6,968 bases of DNA from DAOUMF01 sp034411955 (GTDB taxonomy: Bacteria > Chloroflexota > Dehalococcoidia > SM23-28-2 > RBG-16-64-32), in the NCBI GenBank assembly GCA_034411955.1, contig DAOUMF010000128.1, positions 1 to 6,968 of the forward strand, written 5' to 3'. The notes under the pieces were generated by a model. It did not search any database. It was given only the letters and a program-made list of their open reading frames with translations, and was not told where the DNA came from. Made by a program: the position numbers and the translations under genes. This document shows, piece after piece, positions 1 to 4,900 of the stretch (position 1 is its first letter; every line of letters begins with the position of its first letter).

Positions 1-228
1 GCAGCCCTCGACCACCGCCTCCAGCGCCTTCCGATTGTCCCGCACGAAGGAAGGCCGCAGCAGCAGGTCCTCCGGCGGGTAGCCCGTCACCGCCAGCTCA
101 GGGAAGGAGACGATGTCCACGCCCAGGGCGCGGGCGCGCTCGACGTACTCGAGGACCTTGGCGACGTTGCCTTCCAGGTCCCCTACCGTGGTGTTGATCT
201 GGGCTAGCCCGACGCGAAGAGTGCGCAT
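1..228 (-). CDS. nadE: Glutamine-dependent NAD+ synthetase, N-terminal part (partial)
   Basis: The first 76 residues are inside the window; the rest runs off the left edge. The translation begins MRTLRVGLAQINTTVGDLEG and carries FPELAVTGYPPEDLLLRP at about residues 42-59. This is the signature of the nitrilase-type glutaminase domain at the front of glutamine-hydrolysing NAD+ synthetases; Glu44 matches the catalytic glutamate of that superfamily. In the full enzyme (usually 540-680 residues) this domain releases ammonia from glutamine, and a C-terminal ATP-pyrophosphatase domain uses it to amidate nicotinate adenine dinucleotide to NAD+ in the cytoplasm. The ATG at 226-228 is the natural start because the family begins 5-8 residues before the GLAQIN strand. 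There is no clear Shine-Dalgarno. A 21-bp palindrome lies 10 bp upstream. Another nitrilase-family amidase is possible, but the YPPEDLL motif favours NadE. Confidence 0.88.
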   Translation of the reverse strand, partial: MRTLRVGLAQINTTVGDLEGNVAKVLEYVERARALGVDIVSFPELAVTGYPPEDLLLRPSFVRDNRKALEAVVEGC

Positions 229-238
229 GAGATTGGAC

Positions 239-259
239 TTAGTGTAATCGTAACACTAA
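239..259. promoter_or_regulatory. Palindromic candidate operator in front of nadE
   Basis: Perfect 7-bp arms, TTAGTGT at 239-245 and ACACTAA at 253-259, are separated by 7 bp, giving a 21-bp near-palindrome. It is AT-rich in a GC-rich region. It lies 10 bp upstream of the nadE ATG and directly after a weak -10-like hexamer, so it would cover the expected transcription start, where a repressor would act. Genes of NAD synthesis are commonly controlled by dedicated repressors (NrtR, NiaR, NadR), and NrtR sites as I remember them are about 21 bp with GTGT/ACAC half-sites. Assigning NrtR is therefore an inference. The half-site orientation (GTGT outside-left, ACAC outside-right) is opposite to an NrdR box. 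Confidence 0.5.
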
Positions 260-288
260 ACCCTACCACCGCCGCCGAACGGCGTCAA
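260..288 (-). promoter_or_regulatory. Weak candidate promoter for nadE
   Basis: On the minus strand TTGACG (288-283, five of six matches to the -35 consensus) is followed after 17 bp by TAGGGT (265-260, three of six matches to the -10 consensus). The spacing is ideal but the -10 is poor. Its position directly against the palindrome at 239-259 is what makes it worth noting. The start point would fall near 253, inside the palindrome. Confidence 0.25.
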
Positions 289-757
289 TCCGCGGCCATT
301 ATCCGTTGGACCCCCGCACGCGGTCAACGTGCCCGTCTCCCCTCCGTCCTCAGGGCACGCTATCACGTGATGTACATATGACCGCGCCGACCATCTCCTC
401 TCCAGGAATGGCGTTTGCCGCCCGGGTGCGGGCGTTTCCCTTCACCTGCGGCCTCCTGCTCCTCGCCCTCGCTGCGCTCGCCGTCCCCGCCGGCGCCAGA
501 AGCCACCGTTTCCGCAGACTCGCAGCCTTCCTCCCACCCCACTCAATGCAAAACGGCCGCGGGTGAAGCCTTCAGCCACATCGCCCGTCCTGATTCCTTG
601 CCTCCACCCGCGACCTTGGAGGGAACCACGCTCTGCGTGTTCCCGACCAGAGATACGCGACGACGAGAAGGTTGGATTCCTGTTCGTCCGACCTGACCTT
701 CAGTGCGAAGGCCCTGTGGACATGGCGTGCGTGCCGCTGGACCGCCGGGGGTGGGTC
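289..757. other. Long region without a convincing intact gene
   Basis: This stretch separates the nadE start from the end of the greA-like gene. I find no tRNA, CRISPR, transposase fragment or clear terminator in it. A cluster of short palindromes lies at 362-380 (ATCACGTGAT, then TGTACA, then CATATG). Plus-strand reading frames starting near 378 contain a signal-peptide-like stretch that soon loses its frame; see the separate relic entry. A 5-bp inverted repeat GGACC/GGTCC (739-743 and 754-758) straddles the greA-like stop codon but has no T-run on the minus strand, so it is not a good terminator. Confidence 0.4.
378..696 (+). pseudogene. Possible relic of a small secreted-protein gene
   Basis: From an ATG at 378-380, within a CATATG, the translation begins MTAPTISSPGMAF, continues through basic residues, and reaches GLLLLALAALAVPAGA. 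This order (basic n-region, hydrophobic core, small residues before a cleavage site) is that of a Sec signal peptide. In this frame the protein becomes basic and stops at 566, giving only 62 residues. One base forward, the frame downstream of about 490 reads APEATVSADSQPSS and stays open to 696, which looks more like the mature part of an exported protein. I infer a possible frameshifted relic. GC-rich DNA gives open frames by chance, there is no Shine-Dalgarno, and I recognise no family. Confidence 0.2.
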
Positions 758-1546
758 CTAGCCCTCGACCTTCTCGATCCGCAGGCGCAGCACCCCGGCA
801 GGGACGGAGACCTCCACCTCTTCTCCCTCACTCCTATCCATCAGCGCCCTACCGATGGGCGAAGCATAGGAGATCTTCCCCGCGGCAGCGTCACCCTCGT
901 TGGCCCCAACGATGGTGTAGCGCAGGGAAGCGCCGGAGTTCAGGTTCGTTGCCGCTACCGTGGCCCCTATACCCACCCGTGCGGCGCCCTCTTCCCGCTT
1001 CCCCACGACGACCCCTTGCTTCAGCGTCTCCTCTATCTCATGGATGCGCGACTCAAGGTGGGCCTGCTTCTCCTTGGCCGCGTCCAGGGGAGCGTTCTCC
1101 CGGAAGTCCTTGTCCAGCATCGCCCGGCGGATATCCTCCCGGACCTGAGGCCGTTGCTCCTTCAGCGCCTCCAGTTCGGCATTCAGCGCCTCATGCCCCT
1201 CGGCGGTCAGCTCCACCTCTCGGCGCTCCCTCGAACCGGCGGCTGCCAGCGTCGTGCTTTTCTTCAGACGTAGGTGCGGGGCCAGGCTCGTCGCCGCCAT
1301 TCCCTTCTTCTTGACGAAGGCGAGGAACGCCCTCACATGGTCGGCCCTTCGCTTCGCTTCCGTCGTCGCCGCCCCCAGCTCCTCACCGTACAGCGAAACC
1401 TCGTGCCCGCGCAGTTCGCTCGTGAGTCGGCTCGCGCCGTACCAGCGCACGAACCGGTTCACCTCCGCCTGAGCCGAGGCGCGTGAATCCCCGGCCAGCG
1501 ACGCCACATATTGCGTCGCTGCTTCCAAAAGCGTAACCGTAGACAT
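758..1546 (-). CDS. greA: GreA-type transcript cleavage factor with an extra N-terminal recombinase-like domain
   Basis: The protein has 262 residues against about 158 for ordinary GreA. Residues about 110-180 form the GreA coiled coil; the tip reads KDFRENAPLDAAKEKQ (146-161), keeping the two acidic residues (Asp147, Glu150) equivalent to those that place Mg2+ in the RNA polymerase active site. Residues about 190-262 are the FKBP-like C-terminal domain, with YTIVG, GKISYASPIGRAL and VSVPAG motifs. GreA family members enter the polymerase secondary channel and promote cleavage of backtracked RNA. Residues about 5-95 are unusual: an all-helical segment (EVNRFVRWYG, HVRAFLAFVKKKG, then APHLRLKK) with the pattern of the SAM-like core-binding domain of tyrosine recombinases, but no catalytic recombinase domain. 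The ATG at 1544-1546 is supported by a promoter just upstream. An internal ATG at codon 83 (1298-1300) could give a near-standard GreA. The gene follows the DUF5667 gene by 64 bp. Confidence 0.87.
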   Translation of the reverse strand: MSTVTLLEAATQYVASLAGDSRASAQAEVNRFVRWYGASRLTSELRGHEVSLYGEELGAATTEAKRRADHVRAFLAFVKKKGMAATSLAPHLRLKKSTTLAAAGSRERREVELTAEGHEALNAELEALKEQRPQVREDIRRAMLDKDFRENAPLDAAKEKQAHLESRIHEIEETLKQGVVVGKREEGAARVGIGATVAATNLNSGASLRYTIVGANEGDAAAGKISYASPIGRALMDRSEGEEVEVSVPAGVLRLRIEKVEG

Positions 1547-1560
1547 GGCGTAGGACTTGA

Positions 1561-1589
1561 ATTCTATGGCCGCACGCGGGGGCTGTCAA
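1561..1589 (-). promoter_or_regulatory. Near-consensus sigma-70-type promoter for the greA-like gene
   Basis: On the minus strand a perfect TTGACA (1589-1584) is followed after exactly 17 bp by TAGAAT (1566-1561, five of six). Transcription should start around 1556-1551, only about 5-10 nt before the ATG at 1546, so the message would be nearly leaderless, in line with the absence of a Shine-Dalgarno. The promoter fits entirely inside the 64-bp gap after the DUF5667 gene. A GC-rich inverted repeat (GCGGGGGC at 1576-1583 with GCCCCGC at 1594-1600, one-base bulge) brackets the -35 hexamer. Confidence 0.65.
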
Positions 1590-1610
1590 ATTCGCCCCGC
1601 TGGGCCATCT

Positions 1611-2501
1611 CTACCCCGTGGGCGACGGAGTCGGCGAAGGCGTTGCGGTTGCCCCAGGGCCCGGCGTCCGCGTGGGCGAGGGCGCTGGCGCCGGGGTCGC
1701 CGTAGGAGATACTGTCGGTTCGGGCGACGCCGTAGGTCCGGGCGACGGGGTGCGCTCAGGCTCCGGCGTGGCACCCAGCCTCTCCAGCACGTGCTCCGCC
1801 GCCGCCAGGCTCGCCTCCAACACCCCCGCCTCAAACCCCGACGACCGCTCCTGTACCGTCTGAAGCAGCTCGTACTCCTTGCTGGCCGTCGAGACCGCAG
1901 CCATCCTCTCCACCAACTCTACCTCGCCGGGGTCCTCCAGGCTCTCCGCCAGCTCGCTGCTCGCCTCCTCCAGTTCCTCCAGCAGCCCCACGTCCACCGC
2001 CTCCCCCTGGCGCACGGTCTCCTCCAGAACGGCCACCTGCTCCTGCACCCTCTCCAGGGGGGTCTGCACGGAAGGCCGGGGAACCGTACGCTCCGGCGTT
2101 GGGACGTGAGGCCTGAAGCTGACTTGGTCACCAAGCCTTCCCTCGCCCTCCGCCATCAAGTTCGCGCTCAGGAACGCCGCTGCACCAATGACGATGACCG
2201 CAGCAAGACCCGCCGGGGCCCACTGCCACCAGGAGGCCCGCGCAGGCTGGGACGACAGAATCTTCCCCAGGCGGCGCCTGACACGGGCTGCTTCCAGAAA
2301 TCGTTGCAGACCACGTTCCCTGGCCTGAGGCGGAAGGGTCTGGTCAAAGCCAGCCGCTATCTCCTCAGCGGCTCGCAGTAGCGGCTCTAGCCGACCCCTC
2401 CAGGCAGGATAAAGGGAGAGACTCTCCTCAACGCTCCGTCGGCCCTCCAGCAGCGCCGAAAGGCACTCCTCAAGGATCTCTTCAAACTCTATCCTTCCCA
2501 T
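1611..2501 (-). CDS. DUF5667-type single-pass membrane protein, probable anti-sigma factor
   Basis: This 296-residue protein is co-encoded with the ECF sigma factor. Residues about 5-50 (EEILEECLSALLEG, then SLYPAWRGRLEPLLRAA) match the short helical N-terminal motif seen in many Chloroflexota proteins of this kind. A single membrane helix follows at about 92-114, starting WWQWAPAGLAAVIVIGA. Residues about 145-243 are helical and acidic, with the spacing of a DUF5667 domain. Residues about 245-296 are a low-complexity Pro/Thr/Ser tail. I infer a cytoplasmic N-terminus that could hold the sigma factor and an outside sensor region. The canonical zinc anti-sigma HxxxCxxC motif is absent. The start overlaps the sigma gene end by 20 bp, and an AGAGG lies 10 nt before the ATG, suggesting translational coupling. 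The anti-sigma role is inferred from neighbourhood and topology. Confidence 0.72.
   Translation of the reverse strand: MGRIEFEEILEECLSALLEGRRSVEESLSLYPAWRGRLEPLLRAAEEIAAGFDQTLPPQARERGLQRFLEAARVRRRLGKILSSQPARASWWQWAPAGLAAVIVIGAAAFLSANLMAEGEGRLGDQVSFRPHVPTPERTVPRPSVQTPLERVQEQVAVLEETVRQGEAVDVGLLEELEEASSELAESLEDPGEVELVERMAAVSTASKEYELLQTVQERSSGFEAGVLEASLAAAEHVLERLGATPEPERTPSPGPTASPEPTVSPTATPAPAPSPTRTPGPGATATPSPTPSPTG
1614..1769 (-). repeat. Low-complexity coding repeat (Pro/Thr/Ser tail of the DUF5667 protein)
   Basis: This stretch encodes about 52 residues built from degenerate TPSP, SPEPT and TPAP units. At the DNA level it is a degenerate hexamer-like repeat (GGCGAC and GTCGGC variants on the plus strand). 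Tails like this usually span or decorate the cell wall. The open frames on the opposite strand here are by-products of the composition. Confidence 0.7.
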
Positions 2502-3063
2502 GAACTCGCGGCCTCTGCCGTAGCATCTCCCTTAGCTTGGCTATCGCTTTATGCTGGATCACCTTGACGTTCCCCTCACCCTTGCTCATCGCCCGCGCCG
2601 TCTCCGCCACCGACAGCCCCGCCGCGAACCGCAGGCTTATCACCCGCCGCTGCGCCTCCGGGAGCGTCTCCGCCGCCCTCATGATCTCGTTCAGGGCCAG
2701 CCAATTCTCCACCATCTCCTCCGGCCCCTGCGAGTCCATCGGCAGCGCCTCCGATAGCGGCGAAGAGCGTCCACGTGCGCCCTCCTTGCGCCGCTGGCTC
2801 ACCACCGCGTTGTGGGCGATCCGGAACAGCCAAGCCGAAAACGGCGCTTCCCGCCACTGGAACCGCTCAATGGCGTCCAGCACTCGCAAGAAGACCTCCT
2901 CTGTGAGGTCCTCCGCATCATATGGGTTGCCCATGCGGGCAAGTATGTAACGGTACACTCGGGGAAAATAGAGATTGTACAGCTCAGCGAGCGCCGATTC
3001 GTCGCCCTCTCGGGCGGCATCTACTATCGCGCGCTCGCCCTCAACATCCCAGCTAGGGCTCAC
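2482..3063 (-). CDS. ECF-family RNA polymerase sigma factor
   Basis: This 193-residue protein has the two domains that define ECF sigma factors. Sigma region 2 spans about 23-94, with ALAELYNLYFPRVYRYI, DAEDLTEEVFLRVLD (49-63) and PFSAWLFRIAHNAVVSQRRK (74-93); it binds core polymerase and the -10 element. After a short linker, region 4 spans about 132-182, with LPEAQRRVISLRFAAGLS and a helix-turn-helix around 151-175 (SVAETARAMSKGEGNVKVIQ) that would read the -35. The GTG start at 3061-3063 is supported by GGGAGG on the minus strand at 3077-3072, 8 nt upstream. It is the first gene of a two-gene unit with the DUF5667 protein, the usual arrangement of an ECF sigma factor and its regulator. Its target promoters and ECF subgroup cannot be told from here. 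The sortase gene is divergent from it. Confidence 0.95.
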   Translation of the reverse strand: MSPSWDVEGERAIVDAAREGDESALAELYNLYFPRVYRYILARMGNPYDAEDLTEEVFLRVLDAIERFQWREAPFSAWLFRIAHNAVVSQRRKEGARGRSSPLSEALPMDSQGPEEMVENWLALNEIMRAAETLPEAQRRVISLRFAAGLSVAETARAMSKGEGNVKVIQHKAIAKLREMLRQRPRVHGKDRV

Positions 3064-3071
3064 GGGGCAAT

Positions 3072-3077
3072 CCTCCC
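3072..3077 (-). promoter_or_regulatory. Shine-Dalgarno fixing the GTG start of the sigma gene
   Basis: The minus strand reads GGGAGG followed by 8 nt and then GTG at 3063-3061. This is the reason for choosing the GTG start. Confidence 0.7.
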
Positions 3078-3145
3078 AATCAGCCCCCTGCTAAGCTGTA
3101 CAGGTGGTTGCCCCAGTATGATACCCTATTTCCCCGTCAATTGGT

Positions 3146-3162
3146 AGAACGCCACCCGTTCT
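3146..3162. promoter_or_regulatory. Inverted repeat between the divergent sigma and sortase genes
   Basis: AGAAC (3146-3150) and GTTCT (3158-3162) form perfect 5-bp arms around a 7-bp spacer. The site lies midway in the region from which the sigma gene (minus) and the sortase gene (plus) are both transcribed, about 45 bp upstream of the sortase -10. It could be an operator, or the GAAC could be part of an ECF-type -35 element, but no matching -10 is evident. Arms of this length can occur by chance. Confidence 0.25.
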
Positions 3163-3205
3163 TCAAAAGTTACTTCTGGCTGACCCCCTCGGATCCCCCT
3201 CATCG

Positions 3206-3211
3206 TATAAT
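3206..3211 (+). promoter_or_regulatory. -10 element of the sortase promoter
   Basis: A perfect TATAAT stands in an AT-rich patch 48 bp before the sortase ATG. The best -35-like hexamer is CTGACC at 3180-3185 (four of six), with a 20-bp spacer that is too long, so the promoter may be weak or use an activator. Transcription should start near 3218, giving a leader of about 40 nt. This -10 also overlaps an upstream in-frame TTG (3211-3213), which argues against that TTG as the start codon. Confidence 0.4.
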
Positions 3212-3258
3212 TGAAATGCGACTGTTTTCTTCGCCATCGCCCCGCTATCCTCGATGCC

Positions 3259-3978
3259 ATGCGCCAACGACTCGCCAAGATCGACCGCCGCCTGACCATC
3301 ACTGGCCTCGTGGTCATCGCCTCTAGCCTGCTGCTCATCATCGGCCTCGTCAGTATCTTCACCGCCCTGGGCGACGACAACGTCGACCTGCCCAGCGAGG
3401 GCAGCATCGAGGAGATCCTTCAGGAGCACAAGCCAGCCCAGGGCAGCGAGGCGCCCGCCCCCAGCGCACCGGACGCCCCCCGCCCGACCCACATCAGCAT
3501 CCCGCGCATCGGCGTAGACGCCAAAATCGTCGTCATGGGGCTGGACTCCCGCAACTACCCCCAAGTCCCCGACTCCGGGTCTGACGTGGCCTGGTACACC
3601 TTCAGCGCTCCTCCCGCCACGGGCAGCAACGCCGTCTTCTCCGGACACGTCGACTGGTACTACTGGGGCATGCCCGGCGAGGGTGTCTTCTATCACCTCC
3701 GCGAACTCGAGATCGGCGACGAGATATCCCTGGAACTCGAGGACGGGAGCCAGCTCGGCTACAGCGTAACCGGCAACGTAGCGGTCGCCTACGATGACCC
3801 CAACGTCATCAAGGTGATGGACCCGACATCCCGGGACGTCATCACCCTAGTGACCTGCGGCGGCACCTGGCTGCGCGATTACAGCAACCCCATCGGCGGC
3901 AACTACAGCCACAGGGTCATCGTACGCGCGGAGAGAGTGCTGAACCTGGCCTCCGGCCAGGCTGATAACGGAAGCTAG
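3259..3978 (+). CDS. Membrane-anchored sortase, class F-like
   Basis: The protein has 239 residues from the ATG at 3259-3261. The frame is open upstream to a TTG at 3211, but that codon overlaps the TATAAT, so the ATG is preferred. A short basic N-terminus (MRQRLAKIDRR) precedes one membrane helix at about 12-36, then a Pro/Ala-rich linker and the sortase beta-barrel from about 77 (ISIPRIGVDAKIVVMGLD). The catalytic residues are visible: His130 in FSGHVDW, Cys200 in ITLVTCGG, and an arginine in SHRVIVRAE (Arg219, or Arg223). TCGG after the cysteine and the compact barrel fit class F-like sortases of Actinobacteria and Chloroflexota. Sortases cut a C-terminal LPxTG-like signal and join the protein to a cell-surface amine. 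No substrate with such a signal is encoded here, and there is no pilin gene, so this may be a housekeeping enzyme. Its stop codon overlaps that of the converging CAP gene. Confidence 0.9.
   Translation: MRQRLAKIDRRLTITGLVVIASSLLLIIGLVSIFTALGDDNVDLPSEGSIEEILQEHKPAQGSEAPAPSAPDAPRPTHISIPRIGVDAKIVVMGLDSRNYPQVPDSGSDVAWYTFSAPPATGSNAVFSGHVDWYYWGMPGEGVFYHLRELEIGDEISLELEDGSQLGYSVTGNVAVAYDDPNVIKVMDPTSRDVITLVTCGGTWLRDYSNPIGGNYSHRVIVRAERVLNLASGQADNGS
3975..3978. other. Shared CTAG holding the stop codons of two converging genes
   Basis: The plus-strand sortase ends in TAG at 3976-3978 and the minus-strand CAP gene ends in TAG read from 3977-3975, so both stops sit in the 4-bp palindrome CTAG. There is no room for a terminator between them, so the two transcripts should overlap at their 3' ends. 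Confidence 0.9.
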
Positions 3979-4886
3979 GACTTAAACGCTGCCAGCCACA
4001 GCTCGCCCGTTCTGACGTCCCCCATCCTCACCTCGGCGTCCTCACCCACCTCCTCAGCCAGCAGCCCACTGCGGACCACCAGGTACCGCTCCGCCAGGTA
4101 GGCCACCGCTCCCAGGACTGAGTCTTGCACTCTTGTCACCCGCAGCCGCTGCCAGTATCCGGAGACTTGCGACTTGATGAGGTCCCGGCTGGGCGCCACT
4201 GGGGTGGGCTCCGGGGTCGGCTTTGGGGTCGGCGTCGGTGTCGGTTCCGGGGTCGGCTGCGACGTTGGCTGCGGCGTAGGCTCCGGCGTCGGTGGAGGTG
4301 GTGGTGGTGACGTCGGCTCCTGCGTCGGCTCCGGCGGCGGTGGCGTCGGCTCCGCGGGAGGCGGGGCCGACCCCTGGCCACCGAAGTCCGTCGTCCAGTA
4401 CCAGCCGTAGGTGGATCCGTCACCGTAAGCGCGGGCGATGCCGATCACCTTGAAGTTAGGGTTCAGCATGTTGGCGTTGTGCCCCGGCGAGCCCTTCCAC
4501 AGGCCGAGCGCCGCCTGTGCGGTGTCCACGCCGGCGGCCAGGTTCTCTCCCTTCCAAGTGTTGTAGTTGTATCCGAAGGCGGCCATGCGCTGGAACGGAT
4601 CACGGCCCAGGGAGTCCGTGTGGCTGAAGTAGTCCTTGGCCGCCATGTCTTTGCTCATCCAATCTGCGGCGGCGTTCAGTTCCCCATTGAGAGAGAGAGA
4701 CCCCAGACCGTTGGCCTGGCGATAGTTGTTGATCAAGGTCAGGAAGGCCTGTTCCTCTGAATCAAGGGCGGCCTCCGCCCCCCGTGTCATCCCCGCCAGG
4801 GCCACCAGCGCCGCGGCCAAGACGATCATCACTGCCAGAGGCAGGTGCCGTGACGGCTTCCGTAGCGGTGCTTTGAGACTTCCCAC
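3975..4886 (-). CDS. Secreted CAP-domain (SCP/PR-1, YkwD-like) protein with Pro/Thr-rich linker
   Basis: From the GTG at 4886-4884 this is 303 residues; a TTG at 4904 and an ATG at 4829 are alternatives. GTG is preferred because it keeps the basic n-region (APLRKPSRH) before the hydrophobic core and avoids an antisense promoter at 4888-4896. No start has a clear Shine-Dalgarno. The signal peptide probably ends after AEA, about residue 39. The CAP domain spans about 44-170, with YRQANGLGSL, DYFSHTDSLGRDPF, WKGENLAAG, SPGHNANML and YWTTDFGG. His89, Glu114 and His136 correspond to the conserved CAP cavity residues. Residues about 175-231 are a Pro/Glu/Thr repeat that probably crosses the cell wall. 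The last ~70 residues form a separate segment I do not recognise, with no LPxTG signal or second membrane helix. The biochemical role of bacterial CAP proteins is poorly defined. A tail-to-tail overlap joins it to the sortase gene. Confidence 0.87.
   Translation of the reverse strand: MGSLKAPLRKPSRHLPLAVMIVLAAALVALAGMTRGAEAALDSEEQAFLTLINNYRQANGLGSLSLNGELNAAADWMSKDMAAKDYFSHTDSLGRDPFQRMAAFGYNYNTWKGENLAAGVDTAQAALGLWKGSPGHNANMLNPNFKVIGIARAYGDGSTYGWYWTTDFGGQGSAPPPAEPTPPPPEPTQEPTSPPPPPPTPEPTPQPTSQPTPEPTPTPTPKPTPEPTPVAPSRDLIKSQVSGYWQRLRVTRVQDSVLGAVAYLAERYLVVRSGLLAEEVGEDAEVRMGDVRTGELWLAAFKS
4194..4364 (-). repeat. Low-complexity coding repeat (Pro/Glu/Thr linker of the CAP protein)
   Basis: This DNA encodes about 57 residues of degenerate EPTP, PPPP and QPTP units. 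On the plus strand it is strongly G-rich, with recurrent GGCTCCGG and GGGGTCGG units. Length change by slippage would be expected here. Confidence 0.75.
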
Positions 4887-4887
4887 G

Positions 4888-4896
4888 TGATATAAT
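4888..4896 (+). promoter_or_regulatory. Extended -10 promoter upstream of rsmG
   Basis: TGA followed directly by TATAAT is a perfect extended -10 (TGn-TATAAT). No good -35 lies at 16-18 bp, which is acceptable because the TG motif can replace it. Transcription should begin near 4903 and read into two hairpins and then rsmG. The element sits on the opposite strand over the candidate start codons of the CAP gene, so the two genes are head-to-head with overlapping control regions. Confidence 0.5.
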
Positions 4897-4900
4897 CCAG

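Noticed and set aside
239..259. NrdR-type box reading of the nadE palindrome
   Set aside because: NrdR boxes have ACAC on the left and GTGT on the right; this site has the opposite arrangement, and no ribonucleotide reductase gene is present.
229..757. Search for a tRNA or small RNA gene in the long gap
   Set aside because: There is no TTCGA-type T-loop on either strand and no strong hairpin with a T-run.
563..1273. Long plus-strand open frame of 236 codons opposite the greA-like gene
   Set aside because: Most of it lies antisense to a well-supported GreA domain. Its composition is Arg/Pro/Leu-rich as expected for a GC-rich shadow frame, and no family motif is seen.
1576..1600. GC-rich inverted repeat as a terminator for the sigma/DUF5667 unit
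   Set aside because: No T-run follows on the minus strand, and the loop contains the -35 of the next gene, so it is better described as part of that promoter region.
1557..2381. Plus-strand open frame of 274 codons opposite the DUF5667 gene
   Set aside because: It begins with long Arg/Gly runs that mirror the Pro/Thr tail on the other strand, lacks any motif, and overlaps a gene with a clear membrane helix and operon context.
3115..3140. Possible sigma-gene promoter TTGACG with CATACT on the minus strand
   Set aside because: The spacer is only 14 bp, too short for a sigma-70-type promoter, and the hexamers giving longer spacers match poorly.
3126..3696. Minus-strand open frames over the sortase N-terminus
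   Set aside because: They are antisense to a sortase with all catalytic residues and have low-complexity Gly/Asp/Val content.
4174..4410. Plus-strand frame encoding a Gly/Val repeat protein
   Set aside because: It is the reverse reading of the Pro/Glu/Thr repeat of the CAP protein. The repeat pattern comes from the DNA composition.
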